Of a stretch of DNA of 64,000 nt, positions 35,863 to 47,921 are shown in pieces. The translations under genes were made by a program, and so were the position numbers. The DNA is from Aaosphaeria pasadenensis (taxonomy: Eukaryota; Ascomycota; Dothideomycetes; Pleosporales): positions 1,426,001-1,490,000 of the forward strand of contig JAKLMB010000005.1 in the NCBI GenBank assembly GCA_022813625.1, written 5' to 3'. The notes under the pieces are model-generated. The model ran no database searches, was not told the origin of the DNA, and saw nothing but the letters and a program-made list of their open reading frames with translations. How positions within the stretch are numbered: the first letter of the stretch is position 1; every line of letters starts with the position of its first letter.

Positions 35863-36391
35863 TTGTTGGAAGATTTTGAAAATTACAAAACCTATATAGT
35901 ATAATAAAAGAGAATTTGAGGAGTTCTGGTTCGAGGTTTTTTGATTGTCGATGGTGGGGGGTTCAAGGGGCAATGTTCGGAGGCTAGAGTGATTAGCGAA
36001 TGCAGGGGCTGGTTGATTGTTCACCGACCATTCTGGTGCACCACCAGTCGGATTTGGTTAAAGAACAAACGAGCAAACGAGTGCAATGACGTCTGATTTT
36101 CCTTTAATAATATCTTTGTGGTTTTGAAGTATCCGGAGTCAGTCATCACGATAGTTGTATACATCTTGTTCATTCAATTGACGAAGGAATTAGTGACCTG
36201 TCTCAAGTCGGCAGAAGGTAACAGAATACCATCATCGTTGTGTACAAACATAAGTTTAATTGTAGTTTCATATATTGTTACAGTATTGATTACATTTCCT
36301 TTTGAGTTTACTTATATATGCTGTGTCCCAAAAACGCCGCATTACCTCCACTATAAGCTGCATATTGTTCCCATAGCGTGATACCTGTCAA
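35863..36391. other. Intergenic, AT-rich
   Basis: Upstream of the tRNA and downstream of the cupin gene. No feature seen. Confidence 0.55.
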
Positions 36392-37129
36392 TTAATCGTA
36401 CTTTCCGCTCTCGTTGATCAGACCAGCTGCAACGTTTTCCTTCACAGTTTTGTGAGACCACTCGGGTGCCTCATCCTTGCCATTGTCTTCTTCCTCATCG
36501 CCCTCTTCTTTCGTCTTGTGGACCGTTCTCGGGTTGTGCTCCGCAGGGGAATAGACGGTGATCAACTCCAAGGGCTTGTCTCCCCTCGTGACGAATTGAT
36601 GTTGCGTACCGGCTGGGACGACTACGACATCACCGGCCTGAACCTCCTGGTCCTTTCCGGCCACTGTTGCAAGTCCCTTTCCACCGGTGAATAGGAGAAT
36701 CTGATCAACAGTGTGAACCTAATTGTGATTCAAGTCAGTTCTATGCTAGAAAAATATTGGCATATGTATAATCCATGCACTGACCTCGTCACCAATCTCT
36801 CCATTCACGGGGACCTCCATAGCTACAAGCTGGCTGAAGAGCCCCGTATGCAAAACCGTCCTGAAGTCACCAAACTTCCTCTCCTTGTTAAGTAGTCCTG
36901 CGAAATGGACCATTTCATGCTTGGGCGGCTTGTTCTCACGGTTTCCGGCCATTTTAAATTTCTGAGCGGCGGACGATATTCCTTGTTCCCTGGTAGGACT
37001 TGACGACAAACTGCGATTGTTCTTAGGCGTAAGGGTCGCTGTCTTTGCGAGATTGATATGTTGGGAGTTGAAGTAGGAAGGCGTGCGGTGTGCGAGGCGG
37101 TAGGAGGTGAATTGCGCTGTTTTGATCAT
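36392..37129 (-). CDS. Cupin-domain protein with possible mitochondrial presequence
   Basis: Exons 37129-36785 and 36718-36392, separated by a 66-nt intron, give 223 residues. The cupin fold is seen in the C-terminal half: GEIGDEVHTVDQILLFTGG, a glycine turn GKGLATVAG, and QAGDVVVVPAGTQHQFV with the second-motif His, followed by LELITVYSP; an acidic stretch EEGDEEEDNG comes near the end. From the ATG at 37129 the N-terminus is basic, Ser-rich and without acids for about 40 residues (MIKTAQFTSYRLAHRTP), like a mitochondrial targeting sequence. An internal ATG at 36952 (MAGNREN) would give a 164-residue cytosolic form. The enzyme activity is unknown; cupins of this type bind a metal. Confidence 0.8.
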
Positions 37130-38101
37130 GGGGGAATGATGGCAGTGTTCTTCTTGAAGTATTTGTACGTCGGTGGATGCATCTTGTGCCATTCTCTTTG
37201 CTTTTGTAATTGATTTATTATGCTGTATGGTCTCGAACGCGATGACGTCAGGATTGGGAATCTATGATGGTCGGATCTCCGGGGACTGCCAATGGACGGT
37301 GTCGCGGCTCGTGCCGGATGTCTCGCAGGGCTTTGTGTCTGGATCATTATTGTTATTCATAATGTTTTGAAGGGTATCGATTATTGGTGAATGGACGGTT
37401 GTAGCTAGGCGGGGTGAGACGTTAGCACGCTCGTACCTGGATGGCCGCGCGAACGCCGAATGAATAAGCGCGATCTACGAGAGAATAACGAGTTTGATGC
37501 GAAGGATCGTCGAGATGAGGCGATAATTCGGTCTAAGTAAATCTACCTCGTATTTCCAGCGACGAGAAAGAAAACGGATTGACTCCAACGGGAGATCTAG
37601 AGGTAGCAAGGCGTGGCTTTACAGTACGAGGTATGTACATAGGTGGACAATTACTACTACGGGGTATGAGAGGAGACTAATATACAGATCGCATCCATCC
37701 AGCTTTTCTCCTGTCATTGCCACCATCTATGAAACAAGGTTACAATTGTCATGAAGATCGATCAACATCCCACACAACACCATGCAGGGCTGACCTTGAC
37801 TTCCAATGTTCGAATGATCGAATGATCGAAATCGCCAAGAGGTAACACCACCACCATGCCATACAGTCGTTGGATGCCCCAAGCCCCTACCCACTTCTCT
37901 AGAACAATTGAAACACATACAATATATATCGCCAAGGTGATAATGTCTTTTCCATGCAGACCATCTGACGCATGCTCCGGGAGGACCCTTTGTTGAGAAC
38001 GCAAGGTGACGGCGCTTATGTAGTAGATACTCAGCCGAGCAGCCGATATCAGAGCAACTGGTCAACAAACATACTTTGAGACTAGTTGACCGCTCTTAGA
38101 C
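37130..38101. other. 1-kb intergenic region, no gene seen
   Basis: Lies between the cupin start and the 3' end of the ABC transporter gene. An in-frame ATG at 37192 could extend the cupin by 21 residues. Nothing else recognised. Confidence 0.5.
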
Positions 38102-40524
38102 TTATCTGCGACTTTCAGCTGTGGGGACATTCTCCTCCTCTTCCTCTTCCACCTGTTCCAGGTCGTTTTCGATCTCTTCCTCTTCCATGATTCTAGGCTC
38201 ACGAGTGGGGTGCACATCCCCACCGTTTAGTTGCCATTCCATCAATTTGCTGAATGCACCATCGGGTCTAGAGGCAAGCTCTGAGTATGTACCCTCTTCT
38301 GCCACCTGCCCATCGTTGTTGATGACTATGATACGATCCGACCGCTTGATCGTGGAAAGGCGATGTGCAATGCTGATTGTTGTATTCTTCTCCTCAAGCA
38401 ACTTGCCAAGGGCTTGATTGACGAGCGTTTCGGACTCAGCATCGAGAGCGCCTGGACTTATTAGAATTATCCACTTGAATAGGTTTCAGTCACATACTAG
38501 TTGCTTCGTCGAGTATCAAGATGTCAGGTTGCTTGATTAGAGCTCGTGCAATGGCAATGCGTTGCTTCTGACCTCCAGAAAGCTGTGTGCCTCGTGCTCC
38601 TACATGTGTCTCAAGTCCATCAGGCTACGATTTGTCAGTTTTAGCCGTACTTGTACGCTTGCGAGGACTTTCTACTTACAAAGTCGCTGATGAATTGACA
38701 ATTGGCTTTGCGTGCTGCCGCTACTATCTCGGCACGAGTAGCCTGGGGAACTCCGTACGCAATATTCTCAGCGATAGTTCCAGAGAATAGGACAGGCTCC
38801 TGGCCAACAAAGCCAATCTTTCTTCGTAACTGCTTAGCATTCAATTTGGTGATATCGCGACCATCGATAGTGATAGTTCCTTCGGTGGGGATATAAAATC
38901 GCAACAGAAGACTTGCGACGGTTGATTTCCCCGCTCCACTTGGTGCTACGATTGCGACGTTGATGCCTTGGTTGATTTTAAAGTTGAGATCCTTGAAGAT
39001 GGTTACCTTGGGCCTTGTTGGGTAACTGAACGTTACGTTCTTGAATTCAATCGGCCCACGAGCAGATCTGACAGGTTCGCCTTTGGTCGGGGATATTGTC
39101 GGATTGCGATCTTGCAGTTCAAAAAGGCGACTAGCTGCACCGACACCTTTCATCATCTCACCCCAAAAACCTGACAGACCCACCATGCTTGAGCCAGCAT
39201 ATGCCGTGTACATCAGGAAGGAAGTGAGTTCACCAATGGATATGGCACCCGATTTGACCATGCCCCCACCAGCGTAGAGAACTGCAATGATGGTCAAGTT
39301 ACCAAGAAGTCCAGTACTACCGAAGAAAGATGCGGCAACAATTGCTTCTTTCTTCCCGAGTTGGAAGATTCTCTTGACTTGACGGTTATATCGAGCCGCC
39401 TCTTGAACTTCGCCTGCAAATGCTTGGCTCGTTCTTACGTTTCCTAGACGTTCCTCGGCAATCTTTGTCAGGGTACCTAAGTTCTTCTGGATCTTGCGGC
39501 TGATATTCCGTAAAGCCCTGCCGGACACGAAAGCGACGATAGCAATTGGCGGGCCTACCAGTGCCAAAATACCAGTGAGTTTGAGACTGACCCAGCCCAT
39601 CATGACGAACCCAGCAGCACCACTTACGCCAGAGCGGAGACCATCAGACAGGTTCTGGGTAATGCTCTTTCCGACAATGATGGTGTCAGAGCCCAAGCGA
39701 GATATCAGATCACCCACGCGGTTCGCATCAAAGAATTCAGCATTCTGGATGAAGGTCTTTCGGTACAGCTGTGATCGTAGACGGGCGACGATTCGTTCTC
39801 CAACGATACGTAGGATAATGATGCGACCGAAATTCGCGGCGGCACCGGTGGCCAGGACTGTAGCCAGGGCAACGTAAAAGGTGGTGATATCCAGGCCAAA
39901 GAGCATTTCATTGGATCCTTCGGCTTGTGTTGCGATGTCCAGAATCTTTCCAATGGAGAACGGAACAGACATTGAAACGGCCGACGAGATGAGTAGGAAA
40001 AGGAATGCCCATGATAATGATCCCAATTCCGGTCGCGCGATCTTCAACAGTCTCCATATTTCGCTCATGCTCCCTTTTTGACCTGATCCTGATCCGTCCT
40101 TGCTCAATTTCGCGCTGAGGTTTACTTGCGCAGCTGCAGACGCCTTTTCCGACTTCACAAAAGCCTCTTCCTCGGGCTCGGCTTCTTCCACATTAACAAC
40201 TCCTTTCTCCTCCATCTCCTGCTTGTATGATTTCCGCACATTACTTGTGATATTACTACTCTTTTGCACCTCTGCTAGGGATCGTGACGCGCTGAATACC
40301 CGAGACGGTAGTCGTGGTGGGGAGGGGTTATGGCGGAAGGTAATGGGCTGGAGGAAGCCATTCGGCTGTGGTGGGACTATTGTCTGTCGCGGAATGGGTC
40401 GTAGAGATGATGCTCTCCGGATTATGGAACTGTCAAATCTGTTTTCCGTCCGTATTCTTGAAAAGAGAGCTCCATTGCCAGTACTCTGCCAGGCCTTGGC
40501 GGTAAAAGTAAGCGTGCTGCGCAT
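38102..40524 (-). CDS. MDL1: Mitochondrial ABC half-transporter (MDL1/ABCB10-like)
   Basis: Three exons (40524-38680, 38624-38498, 38451-38102) encode 773 residues. The N-terminus is long, basic and Ser/Arg-rich, as for mitochondrial import. A single six-helix domain follows (from about WAFLFLLISSAVSMSVPFS), then one nucleotide-binding domain: Walker A APSGAGKST around residue 527-535, Q-loop GFVGQEPVLF, signature LSGGQKQR, Walker B ILILDEATS and H-loop IAHRLSTI. This half-size design with strong similarity in the coupling regions (VGDLISRLGSDT) fits the inner-membrane peptide exporter Mdl1/ABCB10 group, which works as a homodimer. The C-terminal tail is unusually acidic (EEEEEEN). Introns interrupt the ATPase domain near the signature and Walker B. 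Confidence 0.92.
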
Positions 40525-41382
40525 GGCTCAGCACGCGAGAAGGTAGACAGAAGGTGTCTACCGGAATCGAAGGGAAGTCGAATTTGCAGTGAAGACGTGC
40601 CACATGTCGAACGGATGGGTGAGGAAAGGTTACGCCAGAGAGCGCGTGGGGGGTAATATGAGGTTGAGTCGCGGCGGTGCTCCTAGACAAAAGTTCTCGC
40701 CTCGGAGCATGACGAAACGACTCCCATCCCTCTAGGCTCTAAACCCACCCACATGCAAGTAACAACCACCGGGAATCGGCGCCATCTCCCATTCCGATCC
40801 CGTCCGGGCTAAAATCTCTCAGCCGTCTTCGTACATCCATCCATCTTCCATCTGCTATTGTTTGCACCCTACAGCCCTTCTATATACAAACAACATCAGC
40901 AATACAATCGCTCGTACATCGAAATCTTCAAATCTCTAAAAGAACATAGCTCATGGCAGTGCAAACTTCCAATCAGATCGCCGAAACTCCGTTTCAGACC
41001 TCCCTTGCTACCTCATTTTGATCAATGCAATCACCAGCAAACCGGACTTAATCAGATGAATAGATACCAGATGCGCACAGGGTGGTCGATCCAATTCATC
41101 TCTTATTCCGATATACCTTTGACAATTTTTCTTCGGGCTTTGACTACCCAATCAAAGAAAGAATTTGATGTTAATTGCAACTCTGACGCGTGCTAGCTCA
41201 CGATTGATTCCTATGTCCATGTACATAAAAGCCCTTTCCAACGAGCACTTCCTCTGTAAATGCATTCACACCAATGAGTATATCCAACCCAGCCAGACAA
41301 GCAATGCATCCACCTACACTATGGCCAGTTGATTAATCAGTGACCTTCTCTTTCAATAAGTACCATGTTGAGTTGACAACAG
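40525..41382. other. Intergenic, no gene seen
   Basis: Promoter of the ABC transporter and unassigned DNA. Confidence 0.5.
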
Positions 41383-41631
41383 TCATTCAACTCCTCCCTG
41401 GCCATCCTTCACAATTACTGCATTAGTCAAATTCCTTGCAGCCGAATGAACCGATGATTGCGACTGTTGATGCATAGTTTGTGCTTTGCGTCTTTTCTTT
41501 GCTAACCAAACCAGCAGTGTGCCGCTGACTCCGAACAGCACGACTAGCCCGACTACCATCCCGATAATGGCACCGAATGGAACATTTGTTTCGGTTTCTT
41601 CTTTCGTCTTGCGTCTGAAGTTTGTCGACAT
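41383..41631 (-). CDS. Possible 82-residue single-pass membrane protein
   Basis: An uninterrupted ATG frame of 82 residues has a 20-residue hydrophobic helix with small residues (GAIIGMVVGLVVLFGVSGTL) followed by a stop-transfer basic cluster KKRRK. This is the membrane-anchor pattern of fungal wall sensors (Mid2/WSC/SKG6 type) but lacks their Ser/Thr-rich or Cys-rich outer part, so it may be a fragment or miss upstream exons. No splice site adding an ectodomain was found. It lies 1.9 kb before a complete protein of similar anchor design. Confidence 0.4.
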   Translation of the reverse strand: MSTNFRRKTKEETETNVPFGAIIGMVVGLVVLFGVSGTLLVWLAKKRRKAQTMHQQSQSSVHSAARNLTNAVIVKDGQGGVE

Positions 41632-43494
41632 AATGAGGAATCACGCCAACGGAGCGTGCAAAGACGAATTGTGTCTGATGATGTGGTTCCCTGGCAATTG
41701 GCTGCAGCGAGCTTTGAATCGTACTTTTGCAATGAACCAGGCGGAACAAAGCTACAATTCTATTAGCAAGCCCGACTTCCTGAATATAAAAGTTTAGGTT
41801 TGTAGGATGAGCATGGTTCCACTTACTAGTAGCAATGCAGTTATTAGACAATTACTTGAAGGATGGCAGATACTTTGTTTGAACAGCTCTTTTTCCAAGA
41901 CAAAGGAGAAACAGCTGTATTATTTCGAAGATCTGGTAGAGTGGTCAATCAATCAGGTACTGTGCACCGTGCAATTCCAAACACACTGCTATAAGTACCA
42001 GTAGGGACAGGAAATGATATTCGGGTTAGAAGTCCTTAACCCGTCCCTATTCGTCTGGATGTCTCACTCCCATTGAGACCTATCCAGTGGTTCTACTCCC
42101 TCATCGGCGACCTCGCTCCAGCAAGCACAGCTTCCTATTGTTCATCCCAACCCCCAACTATTGCTAATCTGTGGCTAATGACTTTTATATTGGATCATGG
42201 CAGCTGAGATGACATGCTGTAGCCAAAGTCCACCTTCAGAGTCTGAAATTGAATCGTGAGCGACTTAATGAATCGTGAGTGATTTCATTCGTTTATTTAC
42301 TATTTACTCATTTCTAGGGCTTGATTAATGATTTCTGTTGAGCACTCAAACATCAAGTAGCTTTAAAGGCACACATAAGACTTCAATTGGCACCAGAAGT
42401 CAGCATGTACGCCGTGCATATAATGTTTATTTACCTAGGAATATATATGATGTCTCGCCTACTTCGGGAATCAATGGGATCAGCCAAAAGTGCTGAGGTC
42501 TGGTACCAAGGACATTTTGGAAAAGACGAGATTCCTTGGCCTCATGTTGGATGGCAATTGCCTGCAATGAAAGCATGATTTAGGCCCCCAATTCGGCCAC
42601 ACCAAACGCGGGCCGTCTCAGGTACCATATTCAAAAGTTGGCTGGGCAGACATTGGAAGGACTATTATGCCGCAAAATGATACCATCATGAGGACGAGTT
42701 TCTATTGGGGAAAATTGACGCCGTTGGGGTTCCCTTTCACCATGAGGTGAGAGCCATTGCGGGCGCGTCGATCCTCAAAGAATTACCAATAACCCGGCGC
42801 GATAATGCTAGTACGTCCATCTCGTAGGGGTTCCCCATCTTTACATTGCCAGTGACGGACGATTTCCTAGTATCCTTCCCTCCAACCTGATGGGCTTCTC
42901 CATAATTAATCCATCTAATCTTCCGAGTACTAGTCTATCTTTGGTCTACTTTGCTCATTGGTAATAATGCATCATTTTTCGGTTCATGATCACAACTTAT
43001 GCCAATGTTGATTACCCCTGAAGAACTGCTGTCAGGAATCTCAGGATGCTCGTTTTCATTCGGAACAACCCAGAAGCCCCCAGGTCTAAGGACATGGGGT
43101 TTCGAACCCAATCCCCCATTAGCAGACATGCACCGAGCCAGCGCCAATTACGGCCGTTGCCCTTATGGAAATGCAAAATCAAGCATGTCAGGTTAATAAC
43201 CCGTCCTTCGCTAAGCCCGCGCCGGCCCCCATTTGGCCCAGTTCTTCCGCTTCTTAACGCAACACAAACCTTGCACAACAGCGTCGTGCAAGGTACTTGG
43301 CCTATCAATCGTCCTTGAGGGTGATACTGCTGGTGCGACCCGATACCAAACTCGGGGTTTGGTGCTTGGGTCAGCCCCTCGTCCTAGGAACGTGCTTGCA
43401 ATCAGTCTTGTCCCAAGACTCTAATAAAAGAGCAGCCGTCGACGCGGTCTCCTCGCCTGCTTTTGCGTCTTCCATACCACTGTCAGCGACCAAA
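41632..43494. other. 1.9-kb spacer without a supported gene
   Basis: Open frames are short. Around 42.6-42.9 kb one frame reads protein-like words broken by stops, possibly a gene relic, but no family can be named. Confidence 0.45.
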
Positions 43495-44519
43495 ATGGTA
43501 TATCCACTTCGATTGTCGGCGCTTCTGTTTGCGGGAAACGCTTTCGCCGCGTACAGTGAACTCTTCTTCGCGACAGAGGAGTCTGATTGGAAATGCCCAA
43601 GGCTGTCTTTCAAGTGCATAGCACCATCAATATGCGCGCACGAAGGCTTACTCGACAAATATTATTGCTGCGCGCCAGAAGATGATGCGGTCTGCTGGAC
43701 AGGCTCAGAAAGCTGCAAAGGTTCCGATGGGGGACCAAGTTCGACTCAATTAGGTTGTGGATCAGACAATGGCTACTGCTGTTTGAGCGGAAGGTGTGTT
43801 TTTCACTATCAAGGTTTAGGATCCTGTACTAATCCGTTTCCCAGGGAAGAGTGCACACAACGACGCAGTGAGTTCCATTAATAGGTAATTCCGATTCTTT
43901 GGCTGATAAAGAGTGCATAGATCAAATCAACATCTGCTGGGCAACACCTCCGAATCCGATGGCTGGCATTGGCCCCACAAGAGTCAACGAAACATATTCC
44001 TCTCTTCTGTCTGCAAGTCCATCGGCTAGTACATTGGCTTTCAAAGCAGAAGTTTTCCAGTCGAGCAGTACTTCCACGCCTGTTGCCACCCCAAGCGCAG
44101 CTACAGAACCGACGATCTCCACATCCACCCAGGTGGCCGCCACAACCCAGGCCAATACTGCAACCTCGTCGACAATTCAACCCGAGTCATCATCCTCCTC
44201 TTCCGGTATTTCTGGAGGTGCGATCGCTGGCATAGTAGTCGGAGTGATTGGTGGTCTCGCGCTCATCGGAGCTGGCGCATTCTTTCTCTTTAAGAGAAAG
44301 AAGAATGATGGAGGCATTGAGTTGGACGGCAACCCGTATAACAGCAACGCTTATGCACACATTGGCCCCCCGCAAGAGAAATATTCTAGCAACGCAGCAC
44401 ACGAAGTCCATTCCCCGGTTCAAAGCTTTCCGCCTGTGGAAATGGATGGCTCCGGATATAAACCGTTAGAAATGGAGGGAAGCAATCCTCCTGCAAGACA
44501 GCAGGGGCCAGGAAACTAA
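43495..44519 (+). CDS. Cys-rich, Ser/Thr-stalk, single-pass membrane protein (wall-sensor-like)
   Basis: Three exons (43495-43793, 43845-43867, 43912-44519) give 309 residues; the middle exon is only 23 nt. Order: signal peptide (MVYPLRLSALLFAGNAFA); a cysteine-rich outer domain with at least a dozen Cys (CICAHEGLLDKYYCC-like spacing, GCGSDNGYCCLSG, INICWATPP); a Ser/Thr/Ala-rich stalk suited to O-mannosylation; a membrane helix (SGGAIAGIVVGVIGGLALIG); a basic stop KRKK; and a short tail with NPYNSNAYAH. This layout matches fungal Mid2/WSC-like surface sensors that detect wall stress, although the outer domain itself is not a WSC domain I can assign. Surface location is well supported; the signalling role is inference. 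Confidence 0.75.
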
Positions 44520-45334
44520 AGAGGAGGTAATATGAATTGCGGTTGGATATTTCGGCCTGATGAAGCTTCGGCGCGATAGTCATGATATCTTCACATTTTG
44601 CGCTGTGTAGTCGCTATTTTCTTTAACAATTTTTGGTTAAGAATTCCCTCATGAGTTTCAATCCACTCCAGAGACAGTAGATCTATCCGGAACAATAATA
44701 AAATTAAAATTATCACATAAGCCAACGCGAAATTGATGGTGCCATCTTCAGTATTTACCTTACTATCCCTTAGCTCTCTACATTTCGTCAACGTGTTGCT
44801 AACATATATACGACGTAGCTGTACTTTCTTATGGGTACTTCCCCAACAGTCCGTAAATACTTTAAAAACAATGCAATTTATTTTTCAGCCACTCCCAATG
44901 CATTCTTGTCGATATATGTTCAATACCAACACAACAACCACAAATGAGCAGTAAGTCCAGTGAAAAGTTATATTGGTGAGCTAACTAATACAAAGTTTAA
45001 AATAGCAAATCTGATTCCACTCGTTGGGCATTCCTGATCCTCCGCTGATAGACCGATAATAAGATATTAAGAGCTAATTAATACACAACATAAGATATTA
45101 GATTTGATTCCACTTGTTGGGCATTCTCAAATCTCCACCTATGGGGTCGAAAAAGACTGCAGAGCATATGATTCCCATTCTCTCATCCTTCATTTTGTTG
45201 GCAGCTGAGGATCCGTAAGAGTCGGGAGTACATGGTCGGACCTGATAAATCGACGAACCCTCTTGCTCCTGTACATATATTCGGACTGAAAATAGGAAGC
45301 AAACAGGGTATTGAGACTTGGTGGTTAGAAGGCT
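44520..45334. other. Intergenic, AT-rich
   Basis: Contains two copies of a stretch reading ATTCCACT(C/T)GTTGGGCATTC (about 45013 and 45107) near a repeated ACATAAGATATTA-like word. Otherwise nothing recognised. Confidence 0.45.
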
Positions 45335-45712
45335 TTAGTCGGCTGGGCCGTTGTTTGGATCGGGGTCGGTGGAAAGCCCTCGAAGGGTTCTCTCAATCGC
45401 CCACAGGCTATAAGGGCCGAGTTGAGCCAACGGCAACCCTGGGTAGATTTTCCATAGTTCCCTCATTTTCGTCAGCATACCAGTTGTTGGACATAGTCCT
45501 GGCTTGCCTGGCCAATCAGGGTCATATGAGTCCTTTTTGTCCTCCCATTTATCACCCTCCCAGTATCTTAGAGTGGTAATTGTTCCGCAAAGTGTACACT
45601 GTCCGATGGTTGGAGCGTAAGCTGTCCTACACTTGATCCACTTGCACACTTGAAACGGTCGACCCGGTTGGTCGCATAAGGGCGGCGGTCTGTTCGGATA
45701 GTAGAAGGCCAT
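45335..45712 (-). CDS. Hypothetical protein with two Cys pairs
   Basis: A 125-residue frame from ATG (MAFYYPNRPPPLCDQPGRPF) contains CKWIKC and CTLC, spaced like a small zinc-ribbon, then a Trp- and Pro-rich region (WEGDKWEDKKDSYDPDWPG). The frame stays open upstream to about 45907 without another ATG, so an upstream exon may exist. No family recognised. It lies 700 bp from the aspartic protease and could be an outer member of the peptide cluster, but nothing proves it. Confidence 0.45.
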   Translation of the reverse strand: MAFYYPNRPPPLCDQPGRPFQVCKWIKCRTAYAPTIGQCTLCGTITTLRYWEGDKWEDKKDSYDPDWPGKPGLCPTTGMLTKMRELWKIYPGLPLAQLGPYSLWAIERTLRGLSTDPDPNNGPAD

Positions 45713-46385
45713 ATCTTGTTTCGGCAGTGCAAGATCGAAATTTTCGGGAAGGAGAATATCAAATGTGATTTCCGAGAAGATATTTCGCTTTGTTGCTGAT
45801 GTTTTTCTGGGCTTGGATGGACTTCTTAAACAGATACAGTTGCGGATTGAGGTTTTATGATTATTTCCGTTCTCCTTCTCAAGTCTACCTTTTATACATC
45901 CACACAACTGAACTCAGTCATCGATATTTCAGTCAAGATTTGATCCAGTCATTGGTGAATCATTCTAGTTTGAATCATGAATTTAATCCAAATGAATGAG
46001 TGTCACTGTGTCACTGTTCACGGAGCACCATCGGGGCTCTACATGATGGAACTGCCGCCTGTAAACACTAATTGAGAATTTATCGACATCGTAAGCCACT
46101 CGTTATGCAGCATTTCATCATGGACTGAGCGCTATGGTTGTCATGATTGACCCAAGTCATACAAATTTAGTCACGGAGACATCATGCACTTTAATTCGAC
46201 TGTAACGAACCATGAGCACGCCCCAACACATGAAGATTCCCACAGCCTCTTCCTGATGAGTCAAAAGACCGGAGTCTTGATGATGGGCTGTAACATGAGT
46301 TTGCGAGTGCAATGACAGTAATGAAAGGTTGACATCAACATTACGAATTTGATTTGGTCCACCACCTCACTGCTACTTGCACAGT
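45713..46385. other. Intergenic, no gene seen
   Basis: Upstream of the hypothetical gene and downstream of the protease; no feature beyond the open extension noted for that gene. Confidence 0.5.
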
Positions 46386-47921
46386 CTATGATCTGCCTAG
46401 TCTATTCCGATGGACATGACTGTATCTCATCAAAGCTTTCTCTACATCGACGGTGCTAAAAAGACCAAGCCTAGGAGCAACAGAAAGTAAGTCATTGGAT
46501 ACGTAATCAAACACAGCAAAGGTAGAACGGAGAAATGGCAAACCAATCAGACTGTCCCCAAATCTCGTCTGATTCCATTCCCGTATGTTGCCGTGGCACC
46601 TTCAATGACCATTAACAAAGTCACACAGGGACTATGGATTACTCACATCTCGGTACCATCTACGGTGACTTGAGTGTGTGCCTCCAGTAGATCCAATGGA
46701 TCTATTGGGAACCAGGAGTCCAGGAACTTCAATTCCAAAAGTTGTGGCTTTGAACATTCAAAGATAACGAAATTTCCCTTCCAGTCGCTATCAACAGAAG
46801 TCCGGCCATGAAGATAAGGAATGATTGCCTGAAAACTGGTTGGGGAAAGACGGAGAGTAGACGCTCCAGAATCAATGATGGAAACGTGCTTTTGATCTCT
46901 CCGGACTCGACCTGGCGTTACGGATACTTCAGCACCGTTGATGCGTATGCCTTGCAACTCTGTAGCCCACGCAAAGAATCCTGTATGGTCTAGCCGTTCA
47001 GGGCTGGTGGATGCGTCTGTAAATCTTGCAAAAGGGAGAACATCTCCATAGGTGATGTTGGAGTTTGTATGTTCTTCTGGAATGCCCCCCAGAGTGAGTC
47101 TGCCGAAAGGTTGACTGGGGTCTCCATAACGTGCGGCACTGAGTGAGAACATTGGCTTCTCGAGATGACCCTGCGCGATCAAAGTATCAAGGAAGGGTAT
47201 CAAGTGAAACTTCCTCATTATAGATGAGGTCGTCTGCATGCCCAATGCAAGGTAACCAGCGAAAGAGCCATTCTCAAATTCATTCACCCACGCTTCTTCG
47301 ATCAGAGCTATGCCAGTCAGATGAATGAACATGAAAAAGTGAGTTCATTACATACCAGCAGAGACGTTCTTCACTTCCATGTTTAATATTGTCATTGGAG
47401 TTGTCATAACATTTCCAATAACGCGACCTCTGCCTATGAAAGTGTCGAATTTCTTGTTATGGTCAATAACGGCAGCATTCTAAAAACCGTAAGCGCATTA
47501 GGACCAGCAATAAAGAATTCCCTCGACGAACTCTAGCCTTGAAGCCTGACTGGAGTGAATAGCATCCACTTTCGATATCCGTTGAGTTACATTCTGCAGA
47601 AGCAACAATGCAGTCTCCAGATGATGTGTCAATGACGAGTGGTATGATTTGGTTATTGATCGTTAAATTGACCTGACACAACGATTTGAGTAATTTTCTA
47701 GCTTCAATTACCTTAAATTTGCTTACCAATTGGTATGTATCATCATGTCTATTAGGTGGGAGGAAGACGTCAAGACTAGCTATGTTCGCAGACGAAGTCA
47801 ACGACACAACAACTGAGGGCTCGGCGATGAATTGTTGGAAGATCGTCAGAGTCCAGAAACATGCTGCAACGGTCCCTAGAATGAACGTAACTGCACCGAA
47901 ATGGCACGGAACAGACACCAT
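46386..47921 (-). CDS. Membrane-anchored pepsin-like aspartic protease
   Basis: Five exons (47921-47727, 47672-47532, 47479-47356, 47307-46647, 46599-46386) give 444 residues. Near the N-terminus is one hydrophobic helix (FGAVTFILGTVAACFWTLTIF), a signal anchor or signal peptide. The pepsin pattern follows: YQLVNLTINNQIIPLVIDTS with Asp80, and IIDSGAST with Asp299, then the C-terminal GLPFLRSTFAVFDY block recovered only after splicing intron 46600-46646. The first catalytic motif reads DTS where DTG is the rule. The 54-nt intron 47673-47726 is in frame and stop-free; it was called because YQL-VNLTIN matches family spacing. It lies 600 bp from the repeat precursor gene and could process its product, or be an unrelated secreted protease. 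Confidence 0.8.

Noticed and set aside
42387..42910. Possible gene relic with protein-like words broken by stops
   Set aside because: No family or frame could be followed for more than about 40 codons; it may be chance.
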